From Neisseriaceae bacterium (GTDB taxonomy: Bacteria > Pseudomonadota > Gammaproteobacteria > Burkholderiales > Neisseriaceae): 15,299 nucleotides of DNA. Every line of letters begins with the position of its first letter. The first letter of the stretch is position 1. Below the pieces are notes generated by a model, which saw only the letters and a program-made list of their open reading frames with translations, was not told where the DNA came from and did no database searches. Of this stretch, positions 9,801 through 15,299 are shown piece by piece. The stretch spans positions 1 through 15,299 of the forward strand of contig JASLBZ010000220.1 in the NCBI GenBank assembly GCA_030146285.1, written 5' to 3'. The position numbers were made by a program, and so were the translations under genes.

Positions 9801-10119
9801 GTCACTGTATTTGCTAGTTAATGATAATGGGTTGTTGTGGCAATGGAAAAATGAAGATGTGTTTCCACCGAAGCTGGGTACTTTGGCTGGTGCTGGCATT
9901 GAGATACAAGAAGAAAGTATTGATTTGGCACCTGGCATCAGTTTTTGGTTTGATTTAAATCCTGAAGCGATTTACGAGGCATTGGCAGCAGACTTGAAAA
10001 CAGACGCAGAAGATATTTCTCGACGGTTTGGAGAGCTTAGATTGATAAGTTATGAAAGTAACGATATCAACCAATATCAATATAGTACTAATTTGGGCGT
10101 ATATCAGGAGGTGAAATAA
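6823..10119 (+). CDS. cas3: Type I-F Cas2-Cas3 fusion nuclease-helicase
   Basis: A 1098-residue effector in which a Cas2 domain is fused to Cas3, the hallmark of subtype I-F. Residues about 1-85 (MIVTFVSQCEKKALLKTRR...) are the Cas2-like part that pairs with Cas1. The HD nuclease follows, with HDFGK at 123-127, a further His at 149 and an HH pair at 214-215, consistent with a metal-dependent nuclease. The superfamily 2 helicase has Walker A STGTGKT ending at residue 444, motif II DEPD at 598-601, motif III STAT at 628-631, and motif VI QIAGRVLRHR at 864-873. The remaining C-terminal part of about 220 residues is the family's accessory region. All motifs look intact and the length is close to the P. 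aeruginosa protein (about 1076). The ATG overlaps the cas1 stop (ATGA). The protein would be recruited to target DNA bound by the Csy complex and would degrade it. Confidence 0.97.
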   Translation: MIVTFVSQCEKKALLKTRRVLDAYANRIGNNVWQTIITEEGLQMVKKLLRSSASKNSAISCHWIRSRRRTDLLWVVGNRQKFNAEGHVPVNFTESEISEFMDSEKWQNLAIVQDAVTIAGLFHDFGKSTVLFQAKLKGNGKSNHEPIRHEWVSLRIFQAFVGSKTDEQWLNSLAEIDKNHQDTLFKDGVDVGKNNPLANLPPLAQLIGWLILSHHKLPFVPTWKKNLCAQTTLHELRAKKVTPRAAWFETELHVHWNSYHFKDENTQEFLSNNWVFHADGLPYKSAKWRYRAMKAADKALLNLKQIEDQNVLHDDLFTSHLARMALMLADHYYSAQEEVNPEWQSPHYAVFANTNRKTGELKQQLDEHLIGVAKSAFKIVQALPRLESSLLSLQNNSFLSSTKIKNEKFAWQILAQKEAKKLSETSAQQGFFGINMASTGTGKTLANAKIMYALADEKEDSRFTVALGLRTLTLQTGREYRKQLALTDEQLAIAVGGTASKILFENEQNKHYAEEIFGSGSESAEDFLDSGIQLDYDLSGVEHALYEWTRHNVRIEKLLQAPVLVCTIDHLIPATDGTKGGKQIGPMLRLLTSDLIIDEPDDFGLEDLPALCRLVYWAGMLGSRVLLSTATMPPDLAFAAFQAYQNGWAQYAKANVVNWNQKINCAWFDERTKSGALSQEIQDFKVFKSEHEKYVAKRIEYLAASAVVKHKGKILENTQETDDVYNDFSKTILQGALALHQHNHVQIDCKKISIGLVRMANINPLVAVAKALSQQLLPPDTHIHLCVYHSRYPLAVRSYLENQLDRALNRKENWPPNDIKKLVQDTQARQQIFIVLASPVAEVGRDHDYDWAIIEPSSMRSIIQIAGRVLRHRDIQPKQENVFLINQNMKQLKGRDLCFSQPGFEVEKMGLKLHKHQLNEVLQDKQYQHINAIERVVQPKDKHLENLVALEHKALLTQLFTDTSSASLWWKEQAHWCGVLQHFQPFRKSKKDESLYLLVNDNGLLWQWKNEDVFPPKLGTLAGAGIEIQEESIDLAPGISFWFDLNPEAIYEALAADLKTDAEDISRRFGELRLISYESNDINQYQYSTNLGVYQEVK
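10106..10112 (+). promoter_or_regulatory. Strong ribosome binding site for csy1
   Basis: AGGAGGT, a full-length Shine-Dalgarno match, lies inside the end of cas3, 6 bases before the csy1 ATG. The stop and start overlap as TAATG. It is the strongest such site in the operon and would favour high yield of the interference complex over Cas2-3. Confidence 0.8.
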
Positions 10120-11606
10120 TGTTGGATGAGCAAATAGAAGATACTTGGCAAAAAGCGATTAGTCGTTTTTTTGAACAAAAATACGAAGCAGATTTTGTGA
10201 AGTATTTAAAAGAGTTATTCAAGCAGGCAAATCAACTATATGAGGCAGAAAATTTTTATCACAATGATGATGTGTCTTTTGTTTTCAGTCGCAAAAACAA
10301 AAGGCAAGCAGAAAAAAAAGAGTCAGATTTTTTGTTAGAACAGTTTGAATTTTTATCTGCTTTTGAAATCAAGCCACTTAATTTGGATTTTGAGGATTTA
10401 AATAGTCAAATTGCTTTAGAAAAACAAAAACTCTTGGATAAATATTCCCCTGTAGCATGGCTCACATGGGCGGCGGAGAATGCAAGAAATGTCACCTTTG
10501 CAACCCATGTATCCAAGCTGACCCATTCTGCGATAGACAGCCCATCTTTTTTCAATACCAAAGAAGCTGTAAACAATGGTTATTTGACAACTTCAAGTTT
10601 AAAGAATGCAGTAGTAGATGGTGCTGTGCGTGGGAATCAATATGCACCTATCTATCAATTCTTAGAACTTGAATTACATGGCAAAAAACTGGTGGCCGAG
10701 TTCCATCACCAAGATACTGATTTGCTCGCAAGTTTCGCTGAGAACGAGCAGCAAAAAAAAATATGGAATATGGGGTTTGGTGCTGCGCTCAGTGAAGGCA
10801 AGCCATCGGCTCATTCTCTATTAAAGCAAGTTTATTTCCCGATAGACGACAACCAGTACCATTTGTTGAGCAATGTGGTCTCATCATCAATGGCCCAAGC
10901 ATTATTTGAGTTTTCACGCAAAAATTCAGATGCTAACTTTAAATTGCGTGGCAATCAAAAATACTCGGCAATACCTTATTTTAATTTTCCAAATCGTGCC
11001 AGCATTTCTATTACAGCCAGTAATCATGGTAACGCTTCACAACTGAATGGCAAGCGTGGTGGACGTTTGGGCTTGTTTTCATGTCAACCACCGGTGTGGC
11101 AATCGCAATTAAAGCCACCTATTTATAAACACAGTTTTTTCTTTGAGCTATCAAGTCAGTACCGAGTCAGAGAAACAATTCAATATTTGGCAGATTTTTT
11201 AGTTCGTTTTGATTCTTTGTCGCTAAGTATTAAAGACCCTAAGCGCATGTGTTGGATAGAAAACTGGATAGAGGATTTAACCGAAGAAGCGATTGTGTAT
11301 GTAAAGAGCATTCAATCATTGACAGCCGGTTGGTCAGACGTAAAAGACATTAAACTAAAACGCGAACAACAAATTTTGTTGGATTGTTATCGTGAGGATG
11401 AAGCCTTTGATGCTTTGAAAAACAGCAATTGGCAAGCCTCGATTGCTCAAGATTTTGCAACTTGGTTAAACACCCGTTTGCGCAAAGCCAATGGACAATT
11501 TACACCGCAAGATGAGCACAGCAAGTTATGGGCAAAGCTGTTTGAAATCAATTTTAAAGACATATTGAATGCTAAAACTTCAGCCCTGCAGGAGATGATG
11601 CCATGA
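10119..11606 (+). CDS. csy1: Csy1 / Cas8f, large subunit of the type I-F surveillance complex
   Basis: A 495-residue protein in the position and of the type of Cas8f, which binds the 5' handle of the crRNA with Cas5f and reads the PAM in the target. Recognisable family stretches include YSPVAWLTWAAENARN (around residues 110-125), the THVSKLTHS segment just after it, and KQVYFPIDDNQYHLLSNVVSSS (starting near residue 237). The middle and C-terminal parts are soluble and mixed alpha/beta in appearance, with no membrane segment. It is some 60 residues longer than the P. aeruginosa protein (about 434 as I recall). Much of the extra length may be the charged, Lys/Glu-rich N-terminal 100 residues, where similarity is weakest. 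It starts by TAATG overlap with cas3 and ends by ATGA overlap with csy2, which indicates translational coupling. Identity is secure from similarity and gene order. Confidence 0.93.
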   Translation: MLDEQIEDTWQKAISRFFEQKYEADFVKYLKELFKQANQLYEAENFYHNDDVSFVFSRKNKRQAEKKESDFLLEQFEFLSAFEIKPLNLDFEDLNSQIALEKQKLLDKYSPVAWLTWAAENARNVTFATHVSKLTHSAIDSPSFFNTKEAVNNGYLTTSSLKNAVVDGAVRGNQYAPIYQFLELELHGKKLVAEFHHQDTDLLASFAENEQQKKIWNMGFGAALSEGKPSAHSLLKQVYFPIDDNQYHLLSNVVSSSMAQALFEFSRKNSDANFKLRGNQKYSAIPYFNFPNRASISITASNHGNASQLNGKRGGRLGLFSCQPPVWQSQLKPPIYKHSFFFELSSQYRVRETIQYLADFLVRFDSLSLSIKDPKRMCWIENWIEDLTEEAIVYVKSIQSLTAGWSDVKDIKLKREQQILLDCYREDEAFDALKNSNWQASIAQDFATWLNTRLRKANGQFTPQDEHSKLWAKLFEINFKDILNAKTSALQEMMP

Positions 11607-12772
11607 GTCAATTTTTACTCATAGAAAGAATCAAAGTTCAAAATGCAAATGCAGCCTCTGGCTTTACCTGGGGATTTCCTGCCATCACGCATTTCTTAGG
11701 TTTCAGCCATCATTTAAGCAGAAAACTAATGGCCGATGCGTTATTCAAAGGCATATCCTTAAAAGGCTGCATGGTCATCGCTCATGAACAACAAATATTG
11801 AGTTACAAAGAAGCAAGCAATACGAGGTTTAGCCAAAACAAAACCGCACAATATTTGGGTTTAAAGTTTGAACATGGCAGGCTGAAAGACCCTGCAATTA
11901 ATGAAGAAGCCAAAATGAACATGACTGTTTCTTTATTAATACCCGTTGAAGGTTATTTGGGTGCGAAACAAGAATTATTGATTAATTTTATTCAAAATGC
12001 CTGCCAATTACAGCGCTTGGCTGGAGGTCTTATTTTGAATATCAACGATATCCAATTAATAGATACTTCTGATGAAATCAACATTAAGAGACTTCGGAAT
12101 ACGCTTTTACCGGGTTTTGTACTACAAGATAGATCACATTATTTAGAGCAGCATTATCTTGAGCTTAAAAAAAATCATTCACAAGCAGAGCTATTGGATG
12201 CTTGGTTTGATTTTATTGTATTAAAACAAGTTGCAAGACCATTTTGTGAGCTAATTGATCGACACTTTGCAAAACCATTTAAAAACACAGAACCGTTATT
12301 TGAGCTGAGCGCCATGTGGCTATCACATAAAAATCAACCGTACGAACCAGGCCAAATACCCAACGCATTGATGCAGTATTTTGCAAAAGAGCAGGATAGT
12401 CTGAACCCACAGTTGGTGGCACAATGGAAAAACTATGTGCAGCCTAATGAAAAAGTATCGGCTCATTGGGAATACACTATAAAACCAGAAGCCGGTTTTT
12501 TAGTGCCCATTATGACTGGATACAAAGCCATAACAGAAGTATTTAAAGCAGGAGAAATATCCGGAACAAGGGATTCAGAAACCGATCTTTGTTTTGTTGA
12601 GTCAGTGCATTCTATCGGGGAGTGGCAAAGTATACATCGACTCAAAACGCCAGAGCATTGGCGAGCAAGTGTTTGGAATTATGCCCCCTCTGAGCAAGAC
12701 TGGTATTTATGCCGACAATTGCTTACGGAGCATCAAGACCTATCGAATGACGAATTTGATCCATATGCATAA
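11603..12772 (+). CDS. csy2: Csy2 / Cas5f, with an internal insertion
   Basis: Cas5f is the RAMP-fold subunit that caps the 5' end of the crRNA with Csy1. The N terminus IERIKVQNANAASGFTWGFPAITHFLGF (residues 8-35), the RLAGG box (residues 138-142), LLPGF (168-172) and the C-terminal GFLVPIMTGYKAI, TRDSETDLCFVES and GEW segments (298-341) are family hallmarks. The protein has 389 residues, whereas the P. aeruginosa protein has about 327. The two align well up to about residue 205 and again from about 288. Between them this protein has some 70-80 extra residues (about 210-285, nt 12230-12457) that look helical and rich in aromatic residues. The ATG overlaps the csy1 stop, and GGAG at 11591-11594 lies 8 bases upstream. 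The reading frame is intact throughout. Confidence 0.94.
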   Translation: MSQFLLIERIKVQNANAASGFTWGFPAITHFLGFSHHLSRKLMADALFKGISLKGCMVIAHEQQILSYKEASNTRFSQNKTAQYLGLKFEHGRLKDPAINEEAKMNMTVSLLIPVEGYLGAKQELLINFIQNACQLQRLAGGLILNINDIQLIDTSDEINIKRLRNTLLPGFVLQDRSHYLEQHYLELKKNHSQAELLDAWFDFIVLKQVARPFCELIDRHFAKPFKNTEPLFELSAMWLSHKNQPYEPGQIPNALMQYFAKEQDSLNPQLVAQWKNYVQPNEKVSAHWEYTIKPEAGFLVPIMTGYKAITEVFKAGEISGTRDSETDLCFVESVHSIGEWQSIHRLKTPEHWRASVWNYAPSEQDWYLCRQLLTEHQDLSNDEFDPYA

Positions 12773-12798
12773 ATTTTTAATAAAATAAGGAAATAGCC

Positions 12799-13776
12799 AT
12801 GAAAATCGACTTGCCTAGCATGTTAGCTTTTGAACGCAAACTTGAGACTTCAGATGCACTGATGTTTTCCGGTGATTGGAAATCTATTCAGACACTTGAA
12901 AGCTGGAAGAGTATTCCAATTACCAAAAGACAAAATCGCTCTACACAAAGCGCCCATGGTACTTCAGATGCCGATAAAAAGAAGCCGAATCCTGTTTCTT
13001 CTAATAGCGATGATGCCAATTTGCCATTAGAACACGATACCTTGAAAGTCAGCTTTAGCTTACGGATTGTTGGTCATTTAGGAGCGCCATTTGGTTGCAA
13101 TTCGCCCAAGTTCAGCCAGGCTATTCAAGAAAAAATAATTGATTTTAAAAGTAAAGAAGGTATCAGACTTCTGGCATATCGTTATGCTTACAACTTAGCC
13201 AATGGACGTTTTTTATGGCGCAATCGTGTTGGCGCAGAAGACATCACCATCATGATCAAAGCAGGGGATAAAAAATTTTGTTTTAATGCTTATGACTTTT
13301 CTTTAGCCGATTTTGATCAGTCAAAAGACAATCAAAACCTACAAGAATTAACAAATATTTTTGCCCAAGGGTTAATGGGGGATGAGAAAAGTTTTACTTT
13401 GATTCAGGTGGACGCTTTTGTGAAGTTAGGACATCAACAGCATGTTTTTCCTTCTCAAGAAATGAATATGGGAGAAAAAGGAAAAACACTGTTTCGATTA
13501 GAAGGTTGTGCTGCCATACACAACGTGAAAATTGGCAATGCCATTCGGACCATAGATACATGGTACCCACGCTATGAAACAGAGCAGTTTCCTATTGCTA
13601 TTGAGCCATTTGGTGCGGTGACTCAAATAGGTGATGCTTTTCGGATTAGCAACAAAGAAGGAAATTTATATGCACTAATGCTAGATTGGGTGAATGGTGA
13701 AACATTAACAATAGAGCAACAAGCTTATGTCGTCGGTAATCTCATTCGTGGAGGCGTATTTAGTAAATCTAAATAA
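12799..13776 (+). CDS. csy3: Csy3 / Cas7f, backbone subunit of the type I-F complex
   Basis: A 325-residue Cas7f. Six copies coat the crRNA spacer in characterised Csy complexes. Diagnostic stretches are LAFERKLETSDALMFSGDW (residues 9-27), LPLEHDTLKVSFSLRIVGHLG (starting near residue 75), YAYNLANGRFLWRNRVGAE (near 130-148), VFPSQEM, IGNAIRTIDTWYP, and the C-terminal NLIRGGVF. These correspond closely to the P. aeruginosa protein (about 342 residues). The slight shortening falls in variable parts, including the polar linker at residues 45-75. AAGGA at 12787-12791 lies 7 bases before the ATG, and the gap to csy2 is 26 bases. Identity is certain. Confidence 0.97.
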   Translation: MKIDLPSMLAFERKLETSDALMFSGDWKSIQTLESWKSIPITKRQNRSTQSAHGTSDADKKKPNPVSSNSDDANLPLEHDTLKVSFSLRIVGHLGAPFGCNSPKFSQAIQEKIIDFKSKEGIRLLAYRYAYNLANGRFLWRNRVGAEDITIMIKAGDKKFCFNAYDFSLADFDQSKDNQNLQELTNIFAQGLMGDEKSFTLIQVDAFVKLGHQQHVFPSQEMNMGEKGKTLFRLEGCAAIHNVKIGNAIRTIDTWYPRYETEQFPIAIEPFGAVTQIGDAFRISNKEGNLYALMLDWVNGETLTIEQQAYVVGNLIRGGVFSKSK

Positions 13777-13789
13777 TAAAGGAACGAAT

Positions 13790-14383
13790 ATGAAATTCTT
13801 TCAAGAAATAAGCCTTATTGAGCAGATAGAAATATCATCTTATTTTATCTGGGCCAAGCTATATGCCCAGCTACATCTTGCATTTGTAAAACAAAAAGAT
13901 GCAGATGATTCTATTGCTTACGGCGTTTCATTTCCCGACTACTTGTCTTATAAAGACAAAGGGCAAGGTGGCTTGGGCCAAAGACTCCGTATTTTTGCCA
14001 ATACCAAAGAAGAATTAGAAGCCTTGAAGCTTTCGCAAAGCTTGGAAAGACTGGTGGATTATGTACGAATAAATCCGATTGAATCTGTTCCTGAACATGT
14101 AGCTGGTTATGCAATGTATCAGCGCTCTCAAGTGAAAAGCAATCCTGAACGACTAGCACGGCGTTATGCAAAAAGGCATCATATTCACTACGAAGAAGCA
14201 CTAAGTTTGTATGAGAAAATGACCAGTGCCATGACCAATTTACCATTTATACAAATGAAAAGTTTATCAAGTGGACAAACGTTTAAATTGTTTATAGAAA
14301 AATCACTCGTACAAAATGTGACATTGGGGCGTACTTTTACAACGTATGGCCTGAGTTCTGTTTCAATTGTTCCAGAGTTTTAA
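13790..14383 (+). CDS. csy4: Csy4 / Cas6f, CRISPR RNA endoribonuclease
   Basis: Cas6f cuts pre-crRNA just after the repeat hairpin and stays bound to the 3' stem. I chose ATG 13790 (197 residues) because AAAGGAA at 13778-13784 lies 5 bases upstream and the N terminus then aligns with known Csy4. An upstream ATG at 13727 in the same frame lies inside csy3 and has no such support. Key residues are in register with P. aeruginosa Csy4: His29 at the same number (KLYAQLHLAF), then with an offset of 10 Ser158 and Ser160 (SLSSGQ) for S148 and S150, Phe165 for F155, Arg112 and Gln114 for R102 and Q104, and Arg125, Lys128 and Arg129 for the arginine helix (R115, R118, R119; the middle one is Lys here). 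The enzyme should therefore be active on the CTGCC/GGCAG hairpin of the adjacent array. The gap to csy3 is 13 bases. Confidence 0.96.
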   Translation: MKFFQEISLIEQIEISSYFIWAKLYAQLHLAFVKQKDADDSIAYGVSFPDYLSYKDKGQGGLGQRLRIFANTKEELEALKLSQSLERLVDYVRINPIESVPEHVAGYAMYQRSQVKSNPERLARRYAKRHHIHYEEALSLYEKMTSAMTNLPFIQMKSLSSGQTFKLFIEKSLVQNVTLGRTFTTYGLSSVSIVPEF

Positions 14384-14417
14384 CCATTATTTTTATGCTT
14401 TAAAAAAATTAAATATA

Positions 14418-14430
14418 AATCAATGGCTTA
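14418..14430 (+). promoter_or_regulatory. IHF binding site candidate in the leader
   Basis: AATCAATGGCTTA fits every defined position of the IHF consensus WATCAANNNNTTR. It ends 83 bases before the first repeat and is flanked on its 5' side by an A/T-rich tract, which also favours IHF. IHF bending of the leader is known to support spacer integration in type I-E and has been reported for type I-F, so the location makes sense. Binding is inferred. Confidence 0.6.
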
Positions 14431-14443
14431 TATTTATATAAAG

Positions 14444-14488
14444 AACCATTGGTATTTTGGGTTTTAAACCTATAACCAATGGTTTTTT
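14444..14488 (+). terminator. Inverted repeat with T-run in the leader (possible cas operon terminator)
   Basis: AACCATTGGT (14444-14453) pairs perfectly with ACCAATGGTT (14475-14484) across 21 bases. Six T (14483-14488) close the structure, and an inner GGTTT/AAACC pairing is possible. It is 60 bases after the csy4 stop and 25 bases before the first repeat. It could end the cas transcript so that the array is transcribed from its own promoter downstream, or be a structural element of the leader. The stem has only 40% G+C and the loop is long, so terminator strength is uncertain. Confidence 0.5.
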
Positions 14489-14513
14489 CAGTATTTTATG
14501 TGTAAAATTGACT

Positions 14514-15262
14514 GTTCACTGCCGTACAGGCAGCTTAGAAAATTTGTACGCGCACCGAGAAAATGAAGCACTTGTTCACTGCCGTACAGGCAGCTTAGAA
14601 AGGCTACATGGCCATAAAAATGACGCTGGCCATTGTTCACTGCCGTACAGGCAGCTTAGAAAGCCCAGGGCTTTTGCATACTCACAAGAAGTACGTTCAC
14701 TGCCGTACAGGCAGCTTAGAAAACCCAAACCACCTACGGCAACAAGGCCTTTTTGTTCACTGCCGTACAGGCAGCTTAGAAAATGATTATATCCAGTGCA
14801 TCATGACTAAAATAGTTCACTGCCGTACAGGCAGCTTAGAAAACATTGGTAAATGCTGGCCAACATCGGTTTTAGTTCACTGCCGTACAGGCAGCTTAGA
14901 AACAAACTTTATCACCAAACTTAAAATCATTCATGTTCACTGCCGTACAGGCAGCTTAGAAAGCACGTTCACATGATTTGGTTATGTCGTGAAGGTTCAC
15001 TGCCGTACAGGCAGCTTAGAAAAATCGTTCGATTTTAAGTCGTCAAGACGAACAGTTCACTGCCGTACAGGCAGCTTAGAAACCGCTCTTGAAACAATCG
15101 CCTCAACGGGTGCGGTTCACTGCCGTACAGGCAGCTTAGAAAGTAGTCAGCTTTTAAACCGTCTTCGCTCAACTGTTCACTGCCGTACAGGCAGCTTAGA
15201 AAATAGTCCGACATCCTTTGCTCTATTTTTAATTGTTCACTGCCGTACAGGCAGCTTAAACG
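14514..15262 (+). CRISPR. Type I-F CRISPR array, 13 repeats and 12 spacers
   Basis: The 28-nt repeat consists of GTTCA, stem arm CTGCC, loop GTACA, stem arm GGCAG and tail CTTAGAAA. It differs from common type I-F repeats only in the loop and one tail base. Repeats start at 14514, 14574, 14635, 14695, 14755, 14815, 14875, 14935, 14995, 15055, 15115, 15175 and 15235. The first twelve are identical. The last (15235-15262) keeps bases 1-24 and ends in AACG instead of GAAA, marking the leader-distal end. Spacers are 32 nt except the second, which is 33 (14602-14634). All twelve spacers look unrelated to each other and I found no match to the rest of the window by eye. Csy4 would cut after the stem, leaving the 8-nt handle CUUAGAAA. 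The 37 bases after the array show nothing I can interpret. Confidence 0.99.
15235..15262 (+). repeat. Degenerate terminal CRISPR repeat
   Basis: Identical to the other repeats through base 24, then AACG replaces GAAA. The hairpin is intact, so Csy4 could still cut here and release the last crRNA with a normal 3' stem. Decay of the 3' end of the final repeat is the usual sign of the oldest, leader-distal end. Confidence 0.92.
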
Positions 15263-15299
15263 AAAGAGCAACAATTTGTTTTATCGCATGTTATTTGTA

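Larger units (their letters stand above)
14384..14513 (+). promoter_or_regulatory. CRISPR leader
   Basis: A 130-base, strongly AT-rich stretch between csy4 and the first perfect repeat. It should hold the array promoter and the signals for spacer integration. It lies on the leader side because the degenerate repeat is at the far end of the array. It contains an IHF consensus match (14418-14430) and an inverted repeat with a T-run (14444-14488). I cannot assign a clear -35/-10 pair, although several AT-rich hexamers would serve. Confidence 0.8.

Noticed and set aside
10457..10672. A 71-codon + frame inside csy1
   Set aside because: It lies entirely in another frame of a conserved gene and has no ribosome site; the apparent cysteine pattern is a chance translation.
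14457..14976. Open frames across the CRISPR array with a repeated VHCRTGSLE unit, and a reverse-strand frame with repeated LSCLYGSE
   Set aside because: These are translations of the 28-nt repeat in a 60-nt period (a multiple of three), which makes apparent repeat proteins. No ribosome site and no conserved product.
5872..15262. A novel or transposon-associated (Tn7-like, I-F3) CRISPR system
   Set aside because: cas1 and a complete cas2-3 are present, csy1 and csy2 are separate genes, and no tniQ, tns genes or transposon ends are visible. This is the ordinary defence-type I-F arrangement.
15263..15299. Whether the array continues past the window
   Set aside because: The repeat at 15235 is already degenerate and the last 37 bases contain no further repeat start, so the array most likely ends here. 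A continuation beyond the window cannot be excluded.

Overview
The window is about 40% G+C by eye. It looks like chromosomal DNA of a gram-negative bacterium, most likely a gammaproteobacterium: it has a proteobacterial-type Mfd, a type IV pilin with a classical prepilin leader, a BCCT transporter and a canonical type I-F CRISPR-Cas locus. I cannot name the genus.

Bases 1-5556 are ordinary chromosomal genes, all on the + strand. They are the C-terminal two thirds of mfd (transcription-repair coupling factor, cut by the window start), a directly adjacent small exported protein of unknown function, a pilA-like type IV pilin, and a GTG-started BCCT-family transporter closed by a strong hairpin terminator at 5526-5556. 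Bases 5557-5871 are a non-coding upstream region with a candidate promoter and a perfect 14-bp palindrome. They lead into the CRISPR-Cas operon.

Bases 5872-15262 are a complete type I-F (Csy/Ypest) CRISPR-Cas locus in the usual order: cas1, cas2-3 fusion, csy1 (cas8f), csy2 (cas5f), csy3 (cas7f), csy4 (cas6f), leader, CRISPR array. Genes overlap by 1-4 bases or are separated by 13-26 bases, so they look like one operon. Csy1-Csy4 would form the crRNA-guided surveillance complex. Csy4 would cut the pre-crRNA at the repeat hairpin, and Cas2-3 would be recruited to degrade the target. The array has 13 repeats of 28 nt (12 identical, the last one degenerate at its 3' end) and 12 spacers (eleven of 32 nt, one of 33 nt). 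The leader lies between csy4 and the array and holds a perfect match to the IHF consensus and a 10-bp inverted repeat followed by six T.

The main oddity is that cas1 is split by a +1 frameshift near 6345, before any catalytic residue, while every interference gene is open and carries its key motifs. As read, the locus should make crRNAs and interfere but not acquire spacers, unless the shift is a sequencing error or is recoded. Secondary oddities are a roughly 70-80 residue insertion in Csy2 compared with the Pseudomonas protein, and the regulatory-looking palindromes before cas1 and in the leader. I see no undescribed defence system: this is a known subtype with some unusual details.
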